Source: Meandrina meandrites
Lineage: Eukaryota > Cnidaria > Anthozoa > Scleractinia > Meandrinidae
Assembly: GCA_963693305.1 (NCBI GenBank)
Contig: OY855911.1
Span: 30,892,939-30,956,938, forward strand
Reading direction: 5' to 3'
DNA length: 64,000 nucleotides
Position 1 is the stretch's first letter. The number at the start of each line of letters is the position of its first letter. The notes beneath the pieces are model-generated. The model ran no database searches, was not told the DNA's origin, and saw only the letters and a program-made list of their open reading frames with translations. Both the position numbers and the translations under genes were made by a program. Of this stretch, positions 31,163 through 44,306 are shown in pieces.

Positions 31163-34100
31163 ATGGCTTCTGGTAGAACAAAAACTATCGAGGAAATCGA
31201 CGATCTATCGGATATGTTTCATGCGATGGCGGCGCTTGGTATTCCGAGTAAAGGATTACAAACATTGGATCAGATGAAAGATCGAGTAAGAACCGAATTA
31301 AACCAGTCACTAGATAAGCCCAACTGGACGGCAGGTCAGGTAAGACTATAAAAACAATTGCTAAACAGGAAGTGTTTCTCCGCGGTCCGGGGAACCGTGT
31401 TTCGCAATATCCTGAACACAAGTCTAAATAAATAATGATTCAGTAAGAACCGTAGCAAAGCCGTTGATCAACGCACACAATAATGTCGAAAGTATAATAT
31501 ATTTCAAATAGTTTTCGCTTTTACACAAATTTTAATTTGTTTAACGCATTGTGCTATACACTCTTCGCGATAATTTTTTGAACCACTACATTGGATTACT
31601 TAACTCGATCAGCATGTTTCCCGGAAGCAGGTCAGTGGTTTTCCACGAATTTTGTGCACCAAGTTCACGAATCTGTAACGTGTTGTTAAATATTGAATAT
31701 TGCACCAGGGTTTGGAAAACGACTTTGCCCATTGGATCTATTTTTAAGTAGCATCACTATCAAATACGGTAAGCAAGGATATTTTGAAACAAAAGTAGCC
31801 CAAAGATATTTGGTAAGCTACAGTCACACAGCCAAGTTGGGACACTTCACTGTAGCTCACTGTGACACACATTCATGTTTTTGTAACTCTCCCTTCCGTT
31901 GAGTAAAACATGTTTTAGTGTCTCGAGTAAGAAGAGATGCGAGAAGTATCCCAAAAGTTGTGACAGTGACTGTTGCGTTTGAATGCAGTATTTTGCAGTA
32001 CACGTGTTTCTTGGTCAGGCAATTAAGTGTTGGTAAGCGTGTGCTAAGCTGCCATCTTCGACTTTTAAAACCTCACGGAGAACGAATGCGATGGCCTAAA
32101 TCCCACGAACAAATATTCAACAGCTGGCTATACGTGAGTAGGAGAATGTCGCCAAGTCTCTAATCTTCGATTATTCCCATCAAGCTAAGCCACTCACACC
32201 ACTGGAGTAAAAAATATACTTTCAGGGACTGCCAACGGATTCATCAAAAGTAAAAAGAAAATAAAAAAAATTATAGCTGTTCCGCACTCCCAGCAGGACT
32301 CATGCAAGAAGTTCCATTTCCCAGCAAGGTCTCAGAAAATCTCACAGCCAGGAAGCGAAATATACTGTAACAAAATGCCACGCAAGGTGTAGCACTAGGT
32401 CGAAATTTAGGCCTAAGAGGGGAGGGGGGGGGGGGGGGGGTAGGGCAGTGGGTTAAAGGATAATTATTAGCATGCACCAAAGGTAACTTATTATAAATAT
32501 GAAACTGTTTCCGTCACTTCGATGCCCTCCCAACCCGGGCCAAAAGAGAACGCTTTCCTAGCAGACCATCACTTCACATTGTTACGTCGGCCTATGTCAC
32601 CCTTTTGTTTCCTCGTTTTACTCTCTTGTATTTTGTTTTCTTTTATTCAAAGGGCATATCACTAGTTTCACTGTAACTAGCCCTTCTTCATTTCTTCCTT
32701 AATTGCATAAGTCATAGACTGTTGTAATGTATTTTAAAGTGTGAAGTGGCGTTAGACGATACAGTTGTGGTTATCAGAAGCAGTAACATCAACAAACATG
32801 AATCTTTAAAGACTAAATATATAGTCAAAGCGACAGACCGGAAAGTAGCCAATAAATCCTGCTAAAACACAATTCAAGAGCAAGTTTGATTTGTCTTTCA
32901 TTTCATGTTTTAGGCCTTTTCCATTTTATCAGAAGCAAAAGATGAAGATGCCTGGAAAAAACAAGTTTTACTTGACCTTTACACTAACGGCGAGAATTGT
33001 CTGAAAAAAATGGATGAGAAAATCATGACTTTGCTGCAAAAGAATGTGGGTAACATTAAAGAGAAAATGAAATATCATCAAGATCAACTGAAGCGGAATG
33101 AATACTTCCTGTTAGTGGCAGGTAAATTAATGAAAAAATCAGTGGCTTTAATAATTTAAACATAATAATTTAAAAAAAAAAACTTCAGTGAAGGACTGAG
33201 GCGGCACCGGCTATAAATGCAACTAACTGAGAGAGAGTTTTTAAAAACTTGGGATGACTCGATTGCTACCCTCCGGGCAAACAAAAATACAAACAACAAG
33301 AATAATTCCCTGGCCCCCTAAGCAAAAGCAGCTTAACTGCGAAACTAGAGGGCCAGAAGAATAACCAGCTTATGAGAGCTGCAAAGCTACAGAAAATGTG
33401 CACTACTGAAAAAACGAAAGGTATTTTATTTGTGACATCAATTTTTCAGAAGCTCATTTCCATAGCAACAACTAGAACTAAAAGTCTTTTGGTAATGATT
33501 ATCTACTCAGAAAGTATACTTACTAAAAAACGATAAACTCCTGCTCTTTAGGGATGTTGTGTGATTTTAACTTAAAACTGATGACATAGATAATTGCCTT
33601 GAATTCAATTGAGGTCAGTACCGCAACAGAAATAACATTAGGAAATGCGCAATGCAAGGAAACATGTTTGGCTTTTTAAGTGCACACTTTTCTCCCTATC
33701 AAGGGCTCGTCTCAAGTTACAAATGGAAAAGGTATAAAGTATTAAAAGAATCTCAATAAACACCACATCTTTTCGTAAATTTCACAGCAGAAATTTATGA
33801 TAAGGGTTTTTCGGGAATTCGAAATTAAGCAAAATAATCTGACTTATCAACACCAACATCAGGAAGCTAATCTAAGTAGACAAATAGACGACAACGTAAT
33901 AATTGAGGGCTTATTATATTTAAAGGTGAGACCGGCTCCGGAAAAAGCAGCTTGGTGAATCTCATTCTAGGAGAGGAACTTCTTCCATATTCAGTACTTA
34001 GCACAACGTCTACCATATGCGAACTGAAATACGGAAAACAGTGCAGAATTGTGGCCCACTTTAAAGACAAAGATTCTAAAACAGGGCAGTCAACAAAGAC

Positions 34101-35164
34101 CTTTCATCTTTTCAAGCCTCCAGAGGGATCATCGGAACAAAGTTACCTTCAGCAGATCTCTCCTTTTGTTCACGTGAAGAGTGATCGAGAAAAAGGTTCA
34201 ATTTATAAGAAGATTGAGATATTTTGGCCCCACCAACTTTTGGAGGTAGTTATAATTTATCTCTATGATTATTATAATGCAATGAAAATGAAAAAAAAGT
34301 CAAGTCCAACGACTAAATCGATACATCATGTACACAACAGCTATGACATACTTATGAATCAAAAAATCCTAGAACCCGTTTTTTCTAACTATAAGTACTG
34401 CTTAGGCCATGGTCCATCGACAAACGTTGAACCTCACATGGGTCGAACCTGATACAAATGGCCAAAAGCAATAGCTTTTGCTCGTTGGCATTAGGTTCGA
34501 CTTATGCCAGGTTGGATGTTTGACTATGGCCTAACTAAGACCTTGCTTGCAAATTTAGACAACTTTCCGTCGATAGAGAATGTTACATAAATTTACGTTG
34601 GCTTCGAATCTTATCGACAGACTTTTATAAAAGAAAATTTTGGCCGATGGAAAAAACAATAACAGAACGAGAGCTTTCACTGGGGAGATTTAAAGTTATT
34701 ACCTCTTTTCACGTTGCCATGGCGACAAATCTTGACGTGTTTTGAGTCAAACTCTGTCAATCGATAAAAGATTTCCGTAAACGGTTTTCAGCTGAAACCA
34801 ATTGCCTATCTGTAATAGATTGCTAAAGACGGGAAGACCTAAAGTACTACGAGCCACCTTAACAACATTCAGTTGAATATTGCATAACTAATCGATAAAC
34901 ATAAAAGAAATAAGGTTATAAGGTTTTACTATTCTATACGAGTTGATTATAACTGAGTGTGATCTTCTGTACCAACGTCCACAATTCTCTATCTTTCAGA
35001 AAGGCGTGGTTATCATTGACAGTCCTGGTATTGGTGAGTCTGAAATCATGGACGAGATAGTCACGCAATATTTGCCTCAAGCCTTTGCATTCATTTATGT
35101 CATTAACAGTGCAAATGCTGGAGGAGTTCAGAAAGACAGAGTGAGTATTAAGCAGCAATAGCGT

Positions 35165-36055
35165 AGTGAAATTTTTCTTAAAATCTTTTCGTGGAGCAAT
35201 GCTACGTCAACAATGCTACGCCAGCGGACTGTGCAGTTTTCCAGCTGATCGATGTTTGCTTTCTCCAGCTCTTCTTCACGATCAAATGGCCTTCTCCAGG
35301 TTTTTGCTGTTCTTTCCACCTTCCTTTTACGCTGCAGTTTCTTTTTCGAAGCCTGCTTGGTAATGGCAGTAGTTGGTAGTTTTCGTAGAGCATGCCCGAT
35401 TCAAGCCCATTTCCGTCTTTCTGTCCTTCTCCAAAGCTCTTTGTTACTAATCTTTTCTGGCCAGGGAATCCTGAGGATCTTTCCGAGATATTTATTAACA
35501 AAGCTTTATAGCTTATTCGATGCAGCTTGTTTCACTTTCCAGGTTTCTGAGCCATAGAGGAGCGTAGCTATTACATTAGTAGCAAGGATGCGTAGCTTGG
35601 TTTTGGTTGAAATCGATGAAGCATTCCAGTCCGGTCTAAGCGTGTTAATTGCCAGTCTGGTTTTCCCTGTTCTGCACTTTACATCCTCTTCAGTTCCTCC
35701 AGTGACTGTAATGATACTACCCAGGTTAAGGTGAAACTTTTGAAATTTTCCAGATCTTCGCCTTTAACCTAATTATATCCTGCTACTTGTTATTAGCTTG
35801 CATCAATTTGGTTTTATCCTTGCTTACCCTAAGGCCAGTCTTCTCTGCAATCAGTTGAATGCTGACATTTAGAAGAGGTCCTTCCGTATAAGAAGGGGTG
35901 GTCTTTAAGATGTTATGGAAATGCTCTGCCCATCTAGCTCCTTACTCTGGCTCTGTGGAGATAGCCCTGCCTTCCTCGTTTTTGACTCGCCTTGTCAGTT
36001 TGCTTCTCTTTCCTGAGATTGTCCTGGTTATCTCACATAACCTTTTCATGTTTTT
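35165..36055 (-). mobile_element. Degenerate LINE reverse-transcriptase fragment in copy B intron 4
   Basis: On the minus strand the broken frames read LYGSETW near 35550 and ILRIPWPEKISN, hallmarks of the C-terminal part of non-LTR retrotransposon polymerases, and ARWAEHFHNIL near 35930. Stops and an internal deletion make it dead. The LYGSETW line is typical of RTE/CR1-like elements in animals; the clade is not settled. Confidence 0.65.
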
Positions 36056-36160
36056 TACAATACAATACAATACAATACAATACAATACAATACAATACAA
36101 TACAATACAATACAATACAATACAATACAATACAATACAATACAATACAATACAATACAA
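36056..36160. repeat. (TACAA)21 microsatellite
   Basis: 21 uninterrupted TACAA units directly beside the LINE fragment. On the minus strand they would be TTGTA at the 5' side of the fragment. Confidence 0.95.
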
Positions 36161-39100
36161 TTTTAATGTCCATACGTGGGACGAGGTTTCTCTCAATGTC
36201 CGAGCCAGAGGCTCATGTATAAAATTACAATTACTCACCCTAACCCGTATTACTCAATTACTCACCCTTCTACCTAAGACTTCATCGCGTGACTCTTACC
36301 ATATCTCTTTAAGTCCCTGCCAATGATTGTTGAGAGCGTCATCCACAAGTTCAAGGGTGGAGAACTGTTCCTAACTGTGCAATTGAACTCTTTGCTAATT
36401 CGTTGCATTACTTATTAAAAATATGCTGTTGAATAAAATTTAATTTAGACTAAAAAATAGCTAAAATAGCCATGAATGGCCTTTCTAAGAGTAGTTACTG
36501 ATATACCCTCTTTCTTCACGCTACTGGGCAATGCGTTACAGAATCTAGACTCAGACACGCCATACTCGTAAAAATGCAACATATATAAAGTTGTTGACTA
36601 TTTGGTTTCGTTTCATCGTTAAAGGGACTGTTTCACGGCTCGGCGCATGTACAGGCTATAACGTTCGCCCATTCGATTACATTGTTTAAGAAACAATCGG
36701 AAGCGTGCAGATGACTCTTGCGGGAAACTTGCCTTTGAAAATTTCGCGGTGATTCGCGAAAACGTGTAATAGAGGTGTTATTTCTCATTAGAATTCCTTT
36801 TGTTTGTTCCGACTCTGATGCTCTAAGTACCTAGTTCACTTTGCTTCAACTACATGTATCACAGAAAACTCGAGCTGAATTAAATTTTATGCACTTGTGT
36901 AAGTATGTACAGGCTATCATGATAATACCTGAAACAGTGAAGCACAAATTTCACGAAAAGTGTCCACGGACTCACACAAAAAATGTCAAACTTAGTGTTG
37001 GACATCGAAGTTATTGTCGGCCCGTACAATTTATTCTGGACACAAGCACGAGCTATTTCCTCGCATTCAATTGGTTCATTGACAATGGAATTGAGTAGGC
37101 CATGTAATAGCTTGCACATGCGCAGAACAGTGAAGCTGATATGTAGACACCTCTATGAGCACAAAGCAACATGCAAGACTGCTCCTCCTCCCCTACCTCC
37201 GAGGTCAGTTGTCAAACTGTTCAGTACAACAAAGTGGATTTAAGTTTCGATTTTACCGTTCCTAAATGGGCAACCATTTTAAATCATGTTACCCTTGATC
37301 TACAGCTTGAAAAGTTGCTAGAAGAAGTAAGGAAAGTGACACTTGAGGGACAAGAAGAATCAGTTTCATCCCAATGCGCTTTGTTCGTGTGAAACAAATG
37401 GGACCAAGTACCGGAGAAAGAAAATAAAGAGGTCAAAAATCATGTGATCAAGAAACTGAAAAAGTGCTGGCCTGGTCTTAATCCCGAATTGCAGATCATC
37501 TATATGTCAACAAAGAACGCGAGTGTCGCTCAGGACCACGGAATAATCACAGAAGAATTTTCCACTCTGATGAATGGTATGAGGACTATGGTTTTGAAGA
37601 GCATTCAAGCTAGGCTGGAAATGCATTGGAAGTAAGTGTGTTTAAGTGCGTCGGTTTTTTATTGATTTACTTTAGAAACAAAATATGCGTATTAATCAAA
37701 ACCGACCTGAAATAATAAACCCTCAAAATGAAATGCTACTGCACCAAACTTGAGGGCAAACTAAAACCAACGAAAAACTCCAAAGTAGGCATACCGGCAC
37801 GTTATCAAGTGTAGAAATGAAAATGGTACTGCCAGGGTTTAAGTTTAAAATGTCCATCGACATTGCACTCAGGTAAGATACCAGAATTTAAGGACATCTG
37901 AAAGCACCTTATATAACTATTACGTTATACTGACCGGAATTCAATTACCACTTATTTACGTTTGATGATCATGATGACCAAAACCCAAGTCAGTATTGAG
38001 AGTTCCATTCATTTCGCAATTGCGTTTACTGACTGTTCCAAGTTTTAACTCGTTTAGACCTTTTACAACATTGCTGACAAATAATACAATCAATTGATCC
38101 TCGGTTATTCTCTGTTACAACAATCGTGCTCCGAAATTGTTGGCTAGGCAGGACTAAAAATGGATAATTTTTAAAAGAAAAAAGTTTCCGATCCGATGGT
38201 GTTTATAGCATATATATCGGGGACACTATTTCGTGAGCGATCCATTTTGGCGCTTTTGAAAATATCTGTTTTCTCTAGGAACCAATCACTGAAATATTGT
38301 AAATACTCTATTTAAACACGGATTAGTGTTGCTATTATAATTCAAGCTTGCGCTAAAGCCTTACCTTACGTCCATGTGTTCAGACTGTAAAGCACTGATG
38401 TGCATTTAAATACACGTTTTATATCATTTCTTTCAGATGGCTAGATTACTTGCTCTCACGGATAATTTATCAAGCAAAAGCTTTCGTGATGAATGCATCC
38501 AGAGACCACCACAAAGTCTTTGAAAAAATGGCTTTGATTCTTCTCCGTCTGTTTCTGATTGAAAAACAACAAAAAGAAGTTATGGAAGAGCTTCATAACT
38601 ATTTGAAGGCTCGTGTTACTGGTGCTGTTGTAAAGTTGTCAGAATTTCTTATGTCAGATGGTGTCCGCGCGCGCTTTACAACATGGACCTTAGACGAGGT
38701 ACCAAAGGCGGAGATCTCCTGGGAAGTGACAAAGAGCAACATCGCAAAAGTGTTAGTAAGCCGGCTGCGAGAAACCATAGAGCACTGGGAAGAAGATAAC
38801 CAAGTATTCTCAAATGCACGTGAGTCCCTTCTACAACACTTCCAGCAGCGGTACAATTTTGTTGAAGGGCAATTACGGAATCTCCAAGGTGCTGTAACAA
38901 ATGACGACCTCGATGTTCAGGAAAGTGGTCCACCCGATGAAAGCTTAAGTACGACAGCAAAGGTTATCATAGGCGTCACTAGTCCAATCTGGGTTCCACT
39001 TACCCTAGTTGCGTTGGTCATCGGTGCCCCTGTGGTCGGCATACTGGCGATTAAAAACAAGCTGGAAGACAAGAGCAAAATCCGGAAGTACGAAAAAGAC

Positions 39101-42100
39101 AAGTGTGCTTTCATGGCTGAAATTTCCGCAGGCTATCTCGATGACGCTACAAACGGAACGGTGCTCAAACAGTTCGTGAAGGACCAACTGAAAGAGGCGA
39201 AGCTGTGTCTGAAGCAAATTGAAGCCCGTATTCCTGAGCTGATCCAGGCTGATAAAATGTTGTGTAAACAACTCGGTGACGAAACCCGCTCACAGGCAGA
39301 GATACAGAAGCTGTACCAACCAATAATGGATGAAGCTTCGGACATCAGGGGACATTTGTCATTATTTGGATTAAAAGAAATCCGTGCCGTTGATATCAGC
39401 AGTGAGGAGTTAGAATGGAAAGAAGGCATGTCGCCCCCTCTTGGCTCTGGTGCGTTTGCCACTGTGTACCAAGGGAAGATGAGAAAGCGTGAAGTCGAGC
39501 AAATTGTGGCGTTAAAGGTTTGCAGCGAAATACTTGACGCCAAAAATGCAAGCCTTATTATGGCGGAGGTGAACCTTCTGAGGAACGTCAGTTTAATTGA
39601 ATTTCCGTTAAGGTTTCTGATTTTTCCCAATCTTTACGCCTTACATATAAGAGCTAAAGTATGAAGGAGGAAAGTACAGAATGTGACAATCAGAGCGTCC
39701 TGAATACCTGTGTTAGTAAAGACAAGCCGAACGCTTCACCTTTTTCAATGTGCTCAACTTTCCGCATTTAAGGCAATATGCAAGAAGTTGAACACATTGA
39801 GTTGAAACTCGTTTTTCCAGTACCTCCCAGTAACTTTTTTTTAATCTCTGACGATATGTAGGCTCTCATACCATTTAAGACAATGGTATGGAAGATGCCT
39901 TTGGAAACCCAAGAGTATGTAATTACAAGGGCTAGCGGCATGTGGTTTAGAAGGGCGAAACACCCGAGGTCTTGCCTTGTAAACTATTAACAAAAGGCCT
40001 TGCTTTGCAAAATACAATTGAGTCAACGGTTTTGTACTTCTGTATACGTATCGGACCACGGGCGCATTCATCTTACCATAATTTCATCTGCAGTTTATAT
40101 GCTGTGCGACGTGTGGCTGACGATGATTATAAAATTTGCTCCAATTTCTCGCATTTGGTGAAAGCAAAACTGGTGACACAACAAAGAAGAAAGAAATACA
40201 GAAAATCGGAAAAGTAATGTATATGGTTAACAAATGTTTATTCTTTTCATTAGAAAATTGGAACATCCTCACATCGTAAAGTTTTATGGCACATCACTTC
40301 TCAAGAAAGGAGGTACCACAAGAGTAATCCTGGTCATGGAAAAGTGCAAAGCAAACTTGAAGAGTCTCATCTTTGATCACCCAGAATCAGTTCCTGCAAA
40401 AGACAGAAATCCTGCTGTTGTTAGAGAAGTATATCGTTGGGCAAAAGAGATCACCGATGCCCTTTCGTTTATGCACAACCAGGGAGTGGTCCACAGAGAC
40501 CTGAAGTTAGAGAACATTTTGGTATGAAACTAACCAACATTTAAAATCTAAGAGGGGCCAACTTAGAAGATTGTTCAAAATCTCTCTGAAAGTTTTCTTT
40601 CAATTTCCACTAGAGGGAAAGAAAAAAATAAATTAATTATTTCACACTTGGGACATGATGAATATTACATTTTTCTCATTACGCGACCGAGAATATAACC
40701 ATACTTTAGACTCTCGACACTGCTGGTATGCAGGATGCATGTCACAACTTTAACAAATAGATTCCATTTTGCTATGCGTCTGTTCAGTTATATATTACTG
40801 ATCAAAATGTGGTAAGAACAAAAAAGTGGCCCACGAGTCGCTAGGTAAATATTTTTTGCACTTATCGCTCGAACTTTCAGCGGGAACCGTCTAAATTTTC
40901 TCAGCAATATTAAATTGGATGTGTTTATTGTTTTTTTTTATTAAAGCTTTCAGAGGAGAACTCAGTGAAGATTACTGATATCGGCGTTTCTAAAGAAGCC
41001 AAGGACATCACAGGTACTTTGGCGGGAACTCCTCTTTACATTGCACCAGAAGTGTTTCATTCCAAGGTCTATGACAGCAAAGCAGACATATACAGCTTTG
41101 GCATAATACTGTGGGAGATGTGGTATGGGCAGCAGGCCTTCGCTGAAGCTGCAGTGCCGGTGACAGCTTTCTTCAGCTTGGTGGATGACGGCTACCGTCC
41201 GAAAGATGTCAAAGGTAAAAAGGAACCGCCGCGCCGCTGGAAAATATTGATGGAGAAATGTTGGAATAAAGACCCAGATGAACGCCCATCTGCTTGGATA
41301 TGTAACCAAGAAATTACGAAACTCTCTGAAGCAGTTATAAGACCCTAGTAACATTAACAGCGGTCCAATAAAATAATTTAAGATGGCCAGCAAAAATTTT
41401 CAGCACTTTTACGGGGCATTTGAGGTGGCTTTGAGCCCCCGTTGGCAAAATTCGTTTTAAACTTTTCAAACAAAAGTTGTCTGTTGACACGCTAGTAAAA
41501 ATGGGGATCACCTAGCATGCCTAACTCTAATAACAATAGTTGTAACAATAATTAGCACTTTAATGACCTCGGAGAAGCTGGACCATTTAGCTGTATTATA
41601 TATTAGGCAGGCACAAGTGCTTACTTACAAAAGAGGAGTGAAACACCCTATGTAAAAACTTTTCGCGATTCCTCTCGCTCAGATTATCATTCTGCTTAAC
41701 TCTAAAACTTTGGCGCAGCGGGAAGGGGAGGAAGGGGGGGGGGGGGGGGGGGACGTAGCATTTTTTCCCCTGCTTCCCACCTTCCCTTTTTTAGGAAAGA
41801 TAGGTGGCTGCCCAACTTGCACTTGTTTAAGATAAGGTGCTTCTCCTTTCACTACTCCAACCAAGATAGTACTCCCCTGCACGAGCTAGAGGTAACAATT
41901 TACGATATCGAGGCTGGAAATAGCATGCAATCGCTCCGCTTTGTTCTCCTTATGATATCTGTGCGAAATCCAAAGGGGCAGATATTTATAATTTAGTACC
42001 AATATAATAAAATTTAGCATAAATTTTCCTTTATCACACTGACTAAGCATAATTAGTAAGCTTAATGAAGAGAACACTGAGCTGTATGCCGGGAATAGTG

Positions 42101-42939
42101 TTGCAACAGCATATTACCTAATTTACATTTATAATCCTTTTATACCCCCAATAGATAGGATATCTATTTAACACCAGAGTTGATTCGTTAAGGTAACCTT
42201 TCTTTCTCAAGTGCCAAGATTTCCGACGCTGTTCGGTGAATATTCGTGTGCAAGTTATAGAGAATTCAAATGTAATTGAATTAATTGTTTGCCACATAAT
42301 GAATGTTTTCCAAAGGGAGCATATATAAAGGTTACGGAACAAGCCCGTAAGCAGGATTTTTCAAAAATCAAGTTGTTAAAGTCCACTTTTCGTGCATTCT
42401 GAGAGTCATTTTAACCCTTCCTCTCGGATTAAGCGGACCTCTGAGGCGCGTGAGGGTGTGCGGACGCACCCATCGCACCCCCCCCCCCCCCCCACCCTGC
42501 CTACAGCCCTCTGCAATATAACAGTCTAGAAAGCAGATTTTAGATTTTCCTCCTAAATGTACCGTGCGTGACACTACAGTATGATAAATATAAACAATCT
42601 GAACAATGTACGTTTTTTCCGTGTCCCAATGGCCCAAGGGTCGATATTTTCCGGTGGTACTGGTAGGATAAGTTTGAAGCAATGACATTGGTCATTAAAA
42701 ACAGACATTTCAGTATTCACGATTTGGCTCATGATTAAACTTAACTCAAATGCAAATATTTTATGCATATATTTATGCAAATATTTTACAAGCTTTCTGT
42801 TCGCATAATATAGCATATAAAAACATGTTCAACATGTATGTTACTTTGTATTCATCCCTATTTCCTCCTTACGCATTAAACAACTTACTGAATTGATTCC
42901 TGAAAACAAGAAATCAGACGCACTGGCAAATTTATACTT

Positions 42940-43099
42940 TCTTCTCTAAATTTGCATTTGGATGAAGCAAAATATTCACCAAGTTTAGCCTTCATGCCAT
43001 TCACTCCTTTTATTACCTTCGCACTAAGACCAAATTAGACGATTTCATTATTTCGAAGAGATCTTCCATCTCCTCGATTTTATCTATCCTAGTCGGCAT
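42940..43099 (-). pseudogene. Relic of copy D exon 1 upstream of copy C
   Basis: On the minus strand the ATG at 43099 opens MPTRIDKIEEMEDLFEIM, nearly the same as D exon 1, then loses frame and reaches a stop. The flanking bases also match those around D exon 1 (the leader ending in the CAT-complement at 30305-30307 and the intron start near 30100). No further D exons follow on this side, so only exon 1 was carried with the duplication. Confidence 0.8.
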
Positions 43100-44306
43100 A
43101 TTTCCTTTCCTTGCAACAGGCAGGCCTCAGAGAACTAAAAGCAACAATGACAGTGTAGTCTGTGTACACATATTAATAACGCAGGCCGTTAACATGGAAC
43201 GGAGGGACAACCTAACCTACCAAACAAACATAGGGGAGAGGGCTTAGTATACTTTAGGGTCATGTTTACACAAAAACGCAAAATATCTTGTAGTGCAACA
43301 CTCTGGAGACTTCAATGTTTACTATCTTCGTTAAAACACCTAAACCGATAAGATGTAGTTATTGTCTCACTTCCGAATTGATCATGCGATAAATTAATGG
43401 CAATATCACTGATGAGTAAAAGAAGAAAATACGTAGCCCCCACATCGGGCCGACCACTACCTCTCGGAACTACAATCTTGGACAGAATAAAAAGAGAAAT
43501 TAGACCCCCCCTCCCCCCGAATCAATGATGAATCGCCGCAAAAACCAAAACGCGCCCATTTTCCCATCATTGAAATGGGGGGGGGGGGGGGGGGGGGAGG
43601 GGTGGTCCTAATTTTTCATTTGAATTGTCCAAGATTGTAGATACTTCATTGGTTCTTTAAACAATAGATAACAGCTCATAACAATGCCCCTATCCCTGAA
43701 TAACAATAGAGGTAGTGTTTACAGCGGGCGAATGAAAATAGAGGTTCCAGAGAGGTGTCTTACTGCCCACATCCCTCTCCACTCCCCCCTCTCCCTCTCT
43801 CGTTCTCAGAATTACTGATCTTTAACACCATGCAAAGTTTGTCTGTCAGAAGGTTGCTGCATTTACTTAAGTTTATGTTTGAAATGCTTTTATTTTCAAT
43901 TCCTGAGCACTGGCCGGCAAATGTTGAAGTATCTATAAACACTCACAATTGTCTTGCTATTCACTCAGTTGGCACTTCGAAGCTGAGAAATGAAAGTCTG
44001 ATGATCATAGAATCTCAAGAAAAAAATATGTATAATTATTACGACGGCGATACATTAGAATAATGACCCCAGTACGCTTAACTGAGTAACAAATACAAAT
44101 TACGTACCCCCGTATCGTTCTTCTTAGAATAACTTTGTCATGCCCTTTGCACACAAAAACAACGCTGCAATTATCTGCAGCTTTATGGACGATGAATTAG
44201 TTTACGTTATTCGAAAGAGCTTCTCTCCGAGCTGCAGCGTAGCTATTGACTATTCTTTCCACTACGTATGTTATGATATCAGTCTAAATTCGTATACACC
44301 AGCAAA
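43100..44306. promoter_or_regulatory. Duplicated spacer upstream of copy C
   Basis: It is collinear with 30308-31162 but carries an extra insertion that includes an inverted-repeat element at 43470-43640 and a run of about 20 G. The conserved parts flank the relic D exon 1 on the left and the C start codon on the right. Confidence 0.55.
43470..43640. mobile_element. MITE with CTACAATCTTGGACA ends in the spacer before copy C
   Basis: The right end TGTCCAAGATTGTAG complements the left; the interior has C and G runs (poly-G near 43577). The equivalent spacer before B lacks it. Confidence 0.7.

Larger units (their letters stand above)
31163..41348 (+). pseudogene. Copy B: GTPase-kinase family member, full exon set with nonsense codon and lost donor
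   Basis: Exons 31163-31339, 32914-33121, 33926-34245, 35000-35140, 37306-37631, 38437-39582, 40254-40521 and 40947-41348; 995 codons if read through. P-loop GETGSGKSS near residue 129, DSPGIGES near 242, hydrophobic segment near 575-598, kinase near 715-985 with GSGAFATV, VALK, HRDLKLEN, DIG and APE all sound. Two lesions: TGA at 37390-37392, where A, C and D have the Cys codon before NKWD, and GA instead of GT at the exon 6 donor (39583-39584). The nearest GT, four bases on, would shift the frame. ATG context AAAATGGC. AATAAA lies at 41367-41372, 19 bp after the stop codon. Either it is a recent pseudogene or two sequence errors fell on critical sites. Confidence 0.82.

Noticed and set aside
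35898..36326. 142-codon frame through the TACAA array (and its minus-strand counterpart)
   Set aside because: It consists of a pentanucleotide repeat translated into a five-residue repeat; any uninterrupted 5-bp array without stops gives this.
37390..37392. TGA at a conserved Cys position as a selenocysteine codon in copy B
   Set aside because: Cys-to-TGA is the pattern of selenoproteins, but the site is beside the GTPase NKWD motif with no redox context, I see no SECIS-like element, and the same gene also lost a splice donor. A nonsense mutation is simpler.
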